Part shown: positions 1 to 5,241 of the stretch, piece by piece | Layout: each line of letters begins with the position of its first letter | How positions within the stretch are numbered: the first letter of the stretch is position 1 | Source: DAOTXN01 sp034435435 | GTDB lineage: Bacteria > Chloroflexota > Anaerolineae > S140-20 | Assembly: GCA_034435435.1 (NCBI GenBank) | Contig: DAOTXN010000025.1 | Location: forward strand, 1-7,157 | Direction of reading: 5' to 3' | DNA: 7,157 nucleotides | The notes under the pieces: generated by a model | What the model saw: only the letters and a program-made list of their open reading frames with translations | Database searches by the model: none | Told to the model about the DNA's origin: nothing | Position numbers and translations under genes: made by a program

Positions 1-94
1 GCTCCGGGGTGGGGGTGGGCGAGGATTTTTTCTTGCCGCAGGCAGGTAGCAGCATGGCCAATATCAATGTCACAAACACCAGTTTCCTTGTCAC
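1..94 (-). CDS. Lipoprotein, N-terminal part only (possible periplasmic adaptor of the exporter)
   Basis: This gene starts at a GTG (94-92) and runs off the left edge, leaving 31 codons. The visible peptide has a short basic start (T-R-K), a hydrophobic stretch (LVFVTLILAMLL) and a lipobox-like LPAC with Cys19. A Lys/Ser and Thr-Pro repeat spacer follows, so this is a type II signal peptide. The start is chosen because its GTGA overlaps the TGA stop of the ATPase gene and because AAGGAG (101-106) lies 6 bases upstream, a strong Shine-Dalgarno. Such overlap implies translational coupling to the exporter ATPase. In FtsX/MacB-type export operons the third gene is often a HlyD/MacA-like adaptor, and Thr-Pro spacers after the lipidated Cys are common in such lipoproteins. 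The adaptor identity is inference, because no domain beyond the spacer is visible. Confidence 0.72.
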   Translation of the reverse strand, partial: MTRKLVFVTLILAMLLPACGKKKSSPTPTPE

Positions 95-1146
95 TTTTCA
101 CTCCTTCGAGCCTTTGCCCACCATCCCCGCAGACCTTTCTGCGGCGATGCAGGCGACTGGTCTTCCAATCCCTCCAACAACGGCGCAGCCACCCGTCCCC
201 GCCCGGCCACCGGGCGGATCAAAATCCCGTCGTCCGTCACCTCCAGCGTGGCCCGGTCGCCGATGCCGACCTGTTCCAGGTACGCTTTGGGCACTTGCAA
301 GCGCCCCGCCGCGTCTAACACAGTATACTCGGCGTAGGCCGTTTCTGCGTGATGCATGGTGTGTGCTCCGTCCTTCGTCTTTGGTCTTTCGTCTTTGACC
401 ACTTCACTGCTCGTCCGCCCATCCCGAATGGCGACCACGCGGTCTACCTGACGGGCGATGCCCTGGTCGTGAGTCACGATGATGGTGGTCAGGCCGTGGC
501 TCTGGTTCAGTTGGCGGAACAGGTCCAGGATTTGCTGCGCGGTGGCCGAGTCCACTTCGCCGGTGGGTTCGTCGGCCAGCAGCAACTTGGGGCGGTTGGC
601 GAGGGCGACGGCGATGGCGACGCGCTGCTGCTGCCCGCCGGAGAGCTGCGCCAGCTTGTGCTTGCGGTGCTCCCACAAGCCCACGGCTTCCAATAACTCC
701 CGCGAACGGGCGCGCTTTTCACGCCACCCCACCCCGGCCACCGTCATCGGCAGCTCGACGTTCGCCCGCGCCGAGAGATAGGGGATCAGGTTGCGCCCGG
801 TCTGCTGCCACACAAAGCCGACCTCGGCCCGGCGATAGCGGTCCAGCGCCCGGTCGGAGAGCTTGAGCAGGTCGTTGCCGTCCACGCTGACTCGTCCGGC
901 GGAGGGCCGGTCCAGCCCGCCCAGGATGTTGAGCAGCGTGCTTTTGCCGCTGCCCGACGCGCCGACCACGCCCAGCATCTCGCCTTCGGCTACAGTCAGG
1001 TCCAGCCCTTGCAAGGCCACGACTTCAAGCTCGGCGACCTTGTAAATCCTGACCAGGTTATCGCAGACGATGAAAGGGGATTGGGGGCTATAGTCCCCGG
1101 AGCGAAGCGGAGTGGGATTGGGGATTGGGGATTGGGAATTCGTCAT
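91..1146 (-). CDS. ABC exporter ATPase (MacB/LolD-type) with a C-terminal AbrB/SpoVT-like domain
   Basis: Cytoplasmic ATPase that should power the permease encoded just upstream. Residues about 25-244 form a complete nucleotide-binding domain: Walker A GASGSGKST (62-70), Q-loop Gln114, signature LSGGQ (168-172), Walker B LLLADEP (188-194) with catalytic Glu193, D-loop EVDS (197-200) and H-loop His226. The order and the GEVDSAT form fit the MacB/LolD/SalX exporter class. After a low-complexity linker (about 245-265), residues about 271-315 read as an AbrB/SpoVT swapped-hairpin domain: EYTVLDAAGRLQVPKAYLEQVGIGD, then a strand ending in GILIRP (given in pieces; key residues are D-x-x-G-R and the V-P-K turn). 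I recall AbrB-like tails in some ABC ATPases of Chloroflexota and Actinobacteria, but their role is unknown to me. The ATG lies 24 bases after the permease stop, and residues 4-23 and 251-259 are encoded by intergenic-type repeats. An internal ATG (357-355) preceded by GGAG could start the AbrB part alone. ATPase call very sure; tail call fairly sure. Confidence 0.95.
   Translation of the reverse strand: MTNSQSPIPNPTPLRSGDYSPQSPFIVCDNLVRIYKVAELEVVALQGLDLTVAEGEMLGVVGASGSGKSTLLNILGGLDRPSAGRVSVDGNDLLKLSDRALDRYRRAEVGFVWQQTGRNLIPYLSARANVELPMTVAGVGWREKRARSRELLEAVGLWEHRKHKLAQLSGGQQQRVAIAVALANRPKLLLADEPTGEVDSATAQQILDLFRQLNQSHGLTTIIVTHDQGIARQVDRVVAIRDGRTSSEVVKDERPKTKDGAHTMHHAETAYAEYTVLDAAGRLQVPKAYLEQVGIGDRATLEVTDDGILIRPVAGRGRVAAPLLEGLEDQSPASPQKGLRGWWAKARRSEK
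101..106 (-). promoter_or_regulatory. Shine-Dalgarno for the partial lipoprotein gene
   Basis: AAGGAG on the minus strand, 6 bases before the GTG at 94-92 and inside the last codons of the ATPase gene. It decides in favour of the GTG start that overlaps the ATPase stop. Confidence 0.7.
369..396 (-). repeat. Four heptamers in the ATPase-AbrB linker
   Basis: On the minus strand the units are AAAGACG, AAAGACC, AAAGACG and AAGGACG in tandem (28 bases). They encode residues 251-259 (KDERPKTKD), exactly between the ATPase core and the AbrB-like domain. The last unit type (AAGGACG) also occurs in the gap before this gene (1148-1161). It resembles the heptanucleotide short tandem repeats known from intergenic DNA of cyanobacteria and some Chloroflexota, here kept in an open frame. 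Confidence 0.8.
1114..1140 (-). repeat. GGGATTG heptamers overlapping the ATPase N-terminus
   Basis: Read on the plus strand, GGGATTG occurs three times without gaps (1114-1134), followed by a partial copy GGAATT. On the minus strand this encodes residues 3-11 (NSQSPIPNP). The next codons, up to about residue 23 (TPLRSGDYSPQS), also look like intergenic DNA and include a small palindrome around CTATAG (1088-1093). The conserved ABC fold starts only at about residue 25, so the present start codon seems to have been added with the repeat. Confidence 0.75.
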
Positions 1147-1147
1147 C

Positions 1148-1161
1148 TGTCCTTCGTCCTT
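1148..1161 (-). repeat. Heptamer pair in the permease-ATPase gap that carries the Shine-Dalgarno
   Basis: The 24-base gap between permease stop and ATPase ATG holds AAGGACG (1161-1155) and AAGGACA (1154-1148) on the minus strand. Each unit contains AAGGA, placed 10 and 3 bases before the ATG at 1146-1144. Only the 10-base copy is at a usable distance, so the repeat itself appears to supply the ribosome binding site. Confidence 0.65.
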
Positions 1162-1170
1162 CGTCGCCCG

Positions 1171-4062
1171 CTACGCCGTCTCACCCAGTTTGACCGCTTC
1201 GAACACCTTCATACGCATCAGCAACGCGATCAATACACTCACCGCTATTACAAACATTGCCCCGAATACGGCATAGATGTTCACCAGTTCGCCCCAGGCG
1301 AGCTGCACTTGAAACGGCGGCACGCGGACGGTCTTGTCTGCGCCGACTTGCAGGTAGGGGATGAACAGGCGACTGGCCCACGCGCCCAGCCCGGTACCCA
1401 GGCCCGCGCCGGTCAGGATGACCAACGCTTGCTCGCCGGTCAGAAACAAGCCCATTTGCCCAACCGACAGACCCACCGCCCGCAGCATACCCAGCTCGAT
1501 AAAGCGCCGCCGGAAAGAGACCACGGCGTAAACTAAAAAGCCCAGCACCGTGAGCGCGGCCGCGGCCATAAAACCCACCGACAGCAGCCCGAACAGCCCT
1601 TGCCGCTCCGGGCGAGTCTGCTCGGCCAGGATGGCGGCGCGGGCGTCGGAGGCGGCGACGACGGTCAGCCCCAGCTCGCGCACGCCGGACACAATGGCCT
1701 CGCCGGGCGCGTCCGGGTCGGTGGTCAGCCACACGTCGTAGGGAAAGACGCCGCCCATGCCCTCGTGAACGTGATCCAAATTGGCGACGAAAAACGGCCC
1801 GTCCTGCGGGTACAGGGTGGGGAAGAGTTTGAGCGGGCCGACGATGGTGAACTCGACGGCGTGGCTCTCGCCCTCGGCGCTGACGGTCAGGCGCAGCGGG
1901 TCGCCCACACTCAGGCCGTGGCGGGCCATAAAGTCGCGGCTGACCAGCACCCCGGCCGGGTCGAGGGCCAGGCGGTTCATCAGCCCGCCCAGCGCCTCGC
2001 CGTCGGCCAAATCGGGGCGGAAAAAGGCTGCGGCGGGGAAATCCACTCGATCTATTCCCAGCAGGCGGCCCGTCTGCGTGCTGCCGCCGATGTTGGCCGT
2101 GGCGGTATAGTCGCCCACGCGCGCCGCCGCCCGCACGCCCGGAACGCGCAGGTGCTCGCTGACCGGCAGAAAGAGCCAGCGCGGCTCGTCCTTGTCGGTC
2201 TCAGCAGTGGGGGCGGTGGGCTGGCCGAATAGCGTCGGCTGGTCGGGGGTCGCGGTGCTCTCGCCCAGCTCGGCCAGGTTCAGGTCGGCGCCGACCTGGT
2301 AATAGACCCGGTCGCGCAGGTGGCCGTCCAGCGTGACGGCCATCGAAGCCGTAAACATCGCCAGGCTGAGGGTGAGCGCCAGCAGCAGCAGCGGACCGGT
2401 GTATTGTCCGGAAGCGCGGGCCAGTTGGCGCAGGGTCAGCACGGGGGTCGCGCCGGGCAGCCGCGCCGCCAGCCAGGCTAGCGACCCCATCAAACGAGGA
2501 AAGAAGCGCACGAAAAGCAAGGCCAGCGCAAAGCAAAACAGGGCCGGGACGAGAAAGAGCAGCGGGTTGGAAAAAGGGTCATCGCCGCTGCCCACCAGGG
2601 TCAGCGCGCCCTGCTTGCTCAGGGTGTACCAGCCGTAAAGGGGCGGCGCCAGCAGTAACAGATCCAGGAAATAACGCTGCCACAAGGGCCGGAGCAGCGC
2701 CCGCGCCCGTTCCCACTTGAAGGTGACGATGGTGTGGCGCGAGGCCCCCAGGGCCGGGGCCAGCAGCGCCAGCAGGGCCAGTCCCACGCCCGCCAAGCCG
2801 TAAAGCAGGGCAGTGGGGGAGAGGGTAATGTCCAGACCTCGCAGTTCTTGAAGAACTGCGAGGTCTAAAAAGGTGCGCGTGTGGCCCATGAGCGCGGCCA
2901 GCCAGCGGCCCAGCAGCAGTCCACCGGCCAGCCCGAAGGCCCCGATCAGCAGCCCTTCCAGCGTATAGATGCCCACGATTTGCGCCCGCGTGGCGCCTCG
3001 GCTGCGCCAGGTGGCGATCTCGCCCTGGCCGCGCTGCACGACCATGCCGGCGATGAGGCCGATAAAATAGAGCACCAGGCCCACGGTGGGGATGCTGAAC
3101 AGGGTGAGCATCACGGTGAGCTGCTGCGCCTCGCGGCGGTAGGTTTGCAGCGCCTGGACCGGGGAGGCATCTAGCGTGGTGTTGTTCAACAAGGCGTTGA
3201 CCCGTGACTGAGCGGCGGCGATGCGGCTCAGCAGGCCCGACACGGCGGCGGCGCGCACGTCGGCCCCGTCAAAAATCTGATACCACACGGCCAGCGAGAC
3301 CGGCTCCTCTAGCGCGGGGACAACCTGGGCCTCAAACGCCGCTTCCGAGGTGAGCAGTACCTCGTCAAAGGCGGCCGGCTGGTAGAACCAGAATGGCTCG
3401 AACGGGTTGAGCGGTCGCCACACGCCGGCGATCTGGGCCGGCAGTTGGGTCTGCTTGCCCGCGCTGCCAAACAGGGTGTAACGCTCGCCGACTTGCAGGC
3501 CCATCTGGTCGGCCAGCGCCTGGCTGACCAGCACCGGGACGGTCCCCCCCTGGCCCCCTTTGGGGGCCGTCTCCCCCGCAAGCGGGAGGGACGGAAAGTC
3601 GCCTTCGATGAGTTGGATGTGTTCTTCCAATCCGCTGATAAAGCCCAGGTTGGTCCACAGCAGCGGCTCGTCCTGGGTAAAGGGCGCGGCGGCGGCGGGG
3701 AACAGGCGCAGGTTGCCGGTCTGGACGTGACGCACGCTTGACTCTAGCGGCAGCCCGACCACACTCCCGGCTTGCTGCGACAGGTATTCATCTACCGGTG
3801 TGTAGTTGTCCCAGGCCACGTCGCCGTGCCAGGCCCCCACGTAGCGCCACAGGAAGGCAAAGGGCGGGCGGTAGGCGCCGGCTTCGGTGAGCTGGCCTTG
3901 CAGCAGTTGATGGTGGGCGGCGTCGGCGTACAGCGGGATGCTGGAGAGCAGCCCTACGGCAGCGATTAACCCCGCCAGCAGGCACAGCATGAGCAGGCGG
4001 TAGTTCCACAGGCGTTTGGCCGCCAGGAGCAGGGTGGAGAGCAAGGTGGAGAAAAGCCTCAT
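1171..4062 (-). CDS. FtsX/MacB-family ABC exporter permease (963 residues, two FtsX domains)
   Basis: Inner-membrane permease of an FtsX-superfamily exporter. I count about ten hydrophobic segments, near residues 22-45, 315-341, 362-392, 414-438, 463-481, 499-521, 555-577, 826-849, 869-897 and 925-949. Two FtsX domains are visible: about 315-445, with the cytoplasmic motif IATWRSRGATRAQIVGIYTLEG, given here by its R-S-R-G-A core at 353-357; and about 826-955, with ELGMLRAVG (856-864). Two large extracytoplasmic domains (about 46-314 and 580-825) contain the repeated pattern VLVS..L....GL.VG (177-192 and 705-720). This duplicated layout matches the long permeases that act as one chain, unlike the roughly 400-650-residue MacB or LolC/E. 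Likely cargo is lipid, lipoprotein or a small toxic compound, but the sequence does not tell. The ATG at 4062-4060 has no clear Shine-Dalgarno and lies 21 bases after the PIN gene. Two repeat-derived insertions lie in loops (residues about 158-175 and 400-410). Confidence 0.95.
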   Translation of the reverse strand: MRLFSTLLSTLLLAAKRLWNYRLLMLCLLAGLIAAVGLLSSIPLYADAAHHQLLQGQLTEAGAYRPPFAFLWRYVGAWHGDVAWDNYTPVDEYLSQQAGSVVGLPLESSVRHVQTGNLRLFPAAAAPFTQDEPLLWTNLGFISGLEEHIQLIEGDFPSLPLAGETAPKGGQGGTVPVLVSQALADQMGLQVGERYTLFGSAGKQTQLPAQIAGVWRPLNPFEPFWFYQPAAFDEVLLTSEAAFEAQVVPALEEPVSLAVWYQIFDGADVRAAAVSGLLSRIAAAQSRVNALLNNTTLDASPVQALQTYRREAQQLTVMLTLFSIPTVGLVLYFIGLIAGMVVQRGQGEIATWRSRGATRAQIVGIYTLEGLLIGAFGLAGGLLLGRWLAALMGHTRTFLDLAVLQELRGLDITLSPTALLYGLAGVGLALLALLAPALGASRHTIVTFKWERARALLRPLWQRYFLDLLLLAPPLYGWYTLSKQGALTLVGSGDDPFSNPLLFLVPALFCFALALLFVRFFPRLMGSLAWLAARLPGATPVLTLRQLARASGQYTGPLLLLALTLSLAMFTASMAVTLDGHLRDRVYYQVGADLNLAELGESTATPDQPTLFGQPTAPTAETDKDEPRWLFLPVSEHLRVPGVRAAARVGDYTATANIGGSTQTGRLLGIDRVDFPAAAFFRPDLADGEALGGLMNRLALDPAGVLVSRDFMARHGLSVGDPLRLTVSAEGESHAVEFTIVGPLKLFPTLYPQDGPFFVANLDHVHEGMGGVFPYDVWLTTDPDAPGEAIVSGVRELGLTVVAASDARAAILAEQTRPERQGLFGLLSVGFMAAAALTVLGFLVYAVVSFRRRFIELGMLRAVGLSVGQMGLFLTGEQALVILTGAGLGTGLGAWASRLFIPYLQVGADKTVRVPPFQVQLAWGELVNIYAVFGAMFVIAVSVLIALLMRMKVFEAVKLGETA
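2834..2866. repeat. 33-base palindrome inside the permease gene
   Basis: Arms AGACCTCGCAGTTCTT (2834-2849) and its exact reverse complement (2851-2866) flank one central G at 2850. It spans exactly 11 codons' worth of sequence and encodes permease residues about 400-410 (DLAVLQELRGL) in the loop between the third and fourth membrane segments. A 16-base perfect stem is typical of a mobile intergenic palindrome (REP/MITE-like), and I recall similar ACCTCGCAG-type palindromes between genes of Chloroflexota. Confidence 0.9.
3552..3588. repeat. GC-rich double palindrome inside the permease gene
   Basis: GGCCCCCTTTGGGGGCC (3552-3568) is a perfect 7-base stem with a 3-base loop. CTCCCCCGCAAGCGGGAG (3571-3588) is an imperfect second hairpin. 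Together they encode residues about 159-171 (LPLAGETAPKGGQ) in the first extracytoplasmic domain. The peptide resembles translated intergenic REP-like elements (the 'LPLAGE...' type) seen in many bacterial genomes, and it interrupts an otherwise ordinary MacB-type domain just before VPVLVSQAL. Confidence 0.75.
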
Positions 4063-4083
4063 AGCGTGTTGTGTGATGCGTGC

Positions 4084-4470
4084 TTACCAAACACAGGCGA
4101 CCTCGGCACAAGCGGCGATAAGAGGGTCTTGGGTAAGGATAGGCGCGCCGAGGCGGAAGGCCGTGGCGGCAATCAGCCGATCGTGCAACTCGGGAATGGC
4201 GCTCAAACGGTCAAGCAGGCGCAAATCTGCCACGGTGATGGGCTCGATGTGAAAAGGAGGACGCTCGAACAACGCCAATTCGGTCGCAAAGTCAAAAGGA
4301 GCCGCGACTTTGCGGGCCAGGCCGTACAGTTCTAGCAAGACGATGGGCGACAGAACAAGCAGCGCCTCGCCGGCAAACGCGCTTTGAAAAACTTGCCGCC
4401 CCCGCTCCGAAAGCCGGGGGGAATTGACCAGATACCAGAATAGGTCCAAGATGTACTGCTCATTCATCAT
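4084..4470 (-). CDS. PIN-domain RNase, toxin of a VapBC-like pair
   Basis: A 128-residue protein of normal PIN length. The four acidic positions expected for Mg-dependent RNA cleavage are present: Asp9 (YILD), Glu47 (LLELYGLARK), Asp97 (PELHDRLIAATA) and Asp115 (ILTQD). The H-D-R-L-I-A and L-T-x-D patterns are characteristic of the family. The ATG at 4470-4468 overlaps the antitoxin end by 11 bases, and a GGAGGAGGA stretch lies about 10-12 bases upstream; a second ATG follows at 4467. A longer reading from 4602 would be entirely inside the antitoxin gene and is not used. Oddity: after Asp9 the usual D-T-x-x-L-x-W spacing is about three residues shorter (D-L-F-W), which removes the conserved Thr/Ser of the active-site loop, so activity may be reduced. 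The target RNA is unknown. Confidence 0.88.
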   Translation of the reverse strand: MMNEQYILDLFWYLVNSPRLSERGRQVFQSAFAGEALLVLSPIVLLELYGLARKVAAPFDFATELALFERPPFHIEPITVADLRLLDRLSAIPELHDRLIAATAFRLGAPILTQDPLIAACAEVACVW

Positions 4471-4708
4471 CCGCGGTCCATTCCTCCTCCCACTCATGCC
4501 GGAGCTCCCGCAAGACATTGCCAACGTCAAATTCGGCGGGAAAGTAAGGCTCCCAGCGTCCAGCCAGGTGGGTCGCAGAGACAGATGGTTCAGCAAGAGC
4601 AATGACTAGAACCACTTCTAGCGAACCATCCGGCACATCGGGCGGCAGGGGGATGCGCAACGTTCGATCGGTGGGCATCTCTAGGCGCAAGGTCATTGTT
4701 TTGACCAT
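4460..4708 (-). CDS. Antitoxin of the PIN-domain toxin (VapB-like role)
   Basis: An 82-residue protein directly upstream of, and overlapping, the PIN gene, the usual antitoxin-first order. The N-terminal part (TLRLEMPTDRTLRIPLPPDVPDGSLEVVLVIA, about residues 5-37, quoted here only by its beta-rich LPPDVPDGSLEVVL core) looks like a small beta domain. The C-terminal part is an acidic helix rich in Trp and Glu (ELRHEWEEEWTADDE), suitable for wrapping a toxin. It resembles the short partner proteins found with PIN toxins in Cyanobacteria and Chloroflexota; it is not a clear AbrB-type or Phd-type VapB. The start at 4708 is preferred over 4765 because AAGGAG lies 6 bases before it and the promoter -10 lies upstream of it, between the two candidates. 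Whether the N-terminal domain binds the operon promoter is inference. Confidence 0.78.
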   Translation of the reverse strand: MVKTMTLRLEMPTDRTLRIPLPPDVPDGSLEVVLVIALAEPSVSATHLAGRWEPYFPAEFDVGNVLRELRHEWEEEWTADDE

Positions 4709-4714
4709 CTTGGG

Positions 4715-4720
4715 CTCCTT
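4715..4720 (-). promoter_or_regulatory. Shine-Dalgarno of the antitoxin gene
   Basis: AAGGAG on the minus strand, 6 bases before ATG 4708-4706. It selects this start over the longer in-frame reading from 4765, which would overlap the promoter -10 element. Confidence 0.75.
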
Positions 4721-4753
4721 CAAAAGGGAACGTGAAATGTGATAAGCAAGGGC

Positions 4754-4782
4754 ATTGTACCTCAAGCGGGCGGGGGTGGCAA
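4754..4782 (-). promoter_or_regulatory. Sigma70-type promoter of the toxin-antitoxin genes
   Basis: On the minus strand TTGCCA (4782-4777), a 17-base spacer and TACAAT (4759-4754) match the -35/-10 consensus at 4 and 5 of 6 positions. Transcription would begin near 4747 and give a leader of about 40 bases before the antitoxin ATG. No other good promoter is seen between here and the exporter genes, so this one may serve all of them. A GGCCGGCC palindrome (4785-4792) abuts the -35 side and might be an operator, but that is a guess. Confidence 0.72.
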
Positions 4783-4884
4783 CCGGCCGGCCTTACGATA
4801 TTCTGGCATAGAAAGGTTGCGGCGTGGTTGGGATGGGGTTAAGGTTTCGCAACCACGGTGTATGCCGGTGTGAGCTCGCATCCA

Positions 4885-5208
4885 TTAGACGCACGGGGAG
4901 GCGGTTTTTGAGGGGTGACGCTGGAGCAGGGCCACAGACAGGCCCCAGAACAGCTTGGAATCGCCCGGCGACCAGATGCCCAGGTAGTACATCAAAAAGG
5001 CGACGGCCAGCCCGCCCAACAGCAGCCACAACACCGCAGAGAGGGTCGTGATGCCCAGGTAGACCAAGACCGCCTGGCAGAGCAGACCCAAGAGCACCAG
5101 GCCGTAGGTACAGCGATTGCCGATCTTTTTAAAGCGCACGTCGGTGTAGCTGGTGTAGAGACACACCGCCAGCACGACGGCGATGATCGCGATTTCAAAT
5201 CCTGACAT
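4885..5208 (-). CDS. Type IV prepilin peptidase-like protein (A24 family), C-terminally short
   Basis: A 107-residue integral membrane protein with about three membrane segments (4-20, 36-54, 57-77). The two aspartates of A24 aspartic peptidases are in their usual settings: Asp23 in YTDVRFKKIGN and Asp83 in SPGDSKLFW. Members cleave leader peptides of type IV pilins and related secretion pseudopilins at the cytoplasmic membrane face. The ATG at 5208 has AGAGG about 10 bases upstream; a TTG just before it is less likely. It sits 33 bases after the solute-binding protein gene. The family normally continues with further membrane helices after the G-D-x-K-L motif, but here a polar, unrelated-looking tail (QRHPSKTASPCV) ends the protein 24 residues after Asp83. 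It is therefore probably a truncated remnant, with the break near 4915-4925. Confidence 0.72.
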   Translation of the reverse strand: MSGFEIAIIAVVLAVCLYTSYTDVRFKKIGNRCTYGLVLLGLLCQAVLVYLGITTLSAVLWLLLGGLAVAFLMYYLGIWSPGDSKLFWGLSVALLQRHPSKTASPCV

Positions 5209-5241
5209 CAAAGCTTTTCCTCTCTGCTGATTTTGGGGCGC

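Larger units (their letters stand above)
4709..4884. other. Intergenic region between the A24 gene and the antitoxin gene
   Basis: A 176-base non-coding stretch. It holds the toxin-antitoxin promoter and leader, the GGCCGGCC palindrome at 4785-4792, and a 7-base inverted repeat GGTTGCG (4815-4821)/CGCAACC (4848-4854) around a 26-base loop. A small GGTT-GCGA-AACC hairpin (minus strand, 4854-4843) is also present. None of these has the T-run needed to call an intrinsic terminator. The stretch also includes GTTAAGGTTT (4838-4847), which is repeated at 7039-7048. Confidence 0.5.

Noticed and set aside
127..144. CCGCAGA/TCTGCGG hairpin near the 3' end of the ATPase gene as a terminator
   Set aside because: It lies inside coding sequence, has no T-run, and the operon clearly continues into the lipoprotein gene. 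It may be another small repeat remnant.
1009..1536. Long plus-strand open frames over the exporter genes (also at 1600-2232, 9-398, 349-696)
   Set aside because: They lie opposite strongly supported minus-strand genes, have Arg/Pro/Gln-rich compositions typical of GC-rich antisense frames, and show no domain.
4471..4602. Longer N-terminus for the PIN protein
   Set aside because: The extra 44 residues lie wholly inside the antitoxin gene in another frame and do not look like PIN sequence; the overlapping ATG at 4470 fits the family.
4793..5029. Minus-strand frame overlapping the A24 gene end as a frameshifted continuation
   Set aside because: Its translation after the break is polar and His/Pro-rich, with no membrane helices, so a simple frameshift does not restore the A24 C-terminus.
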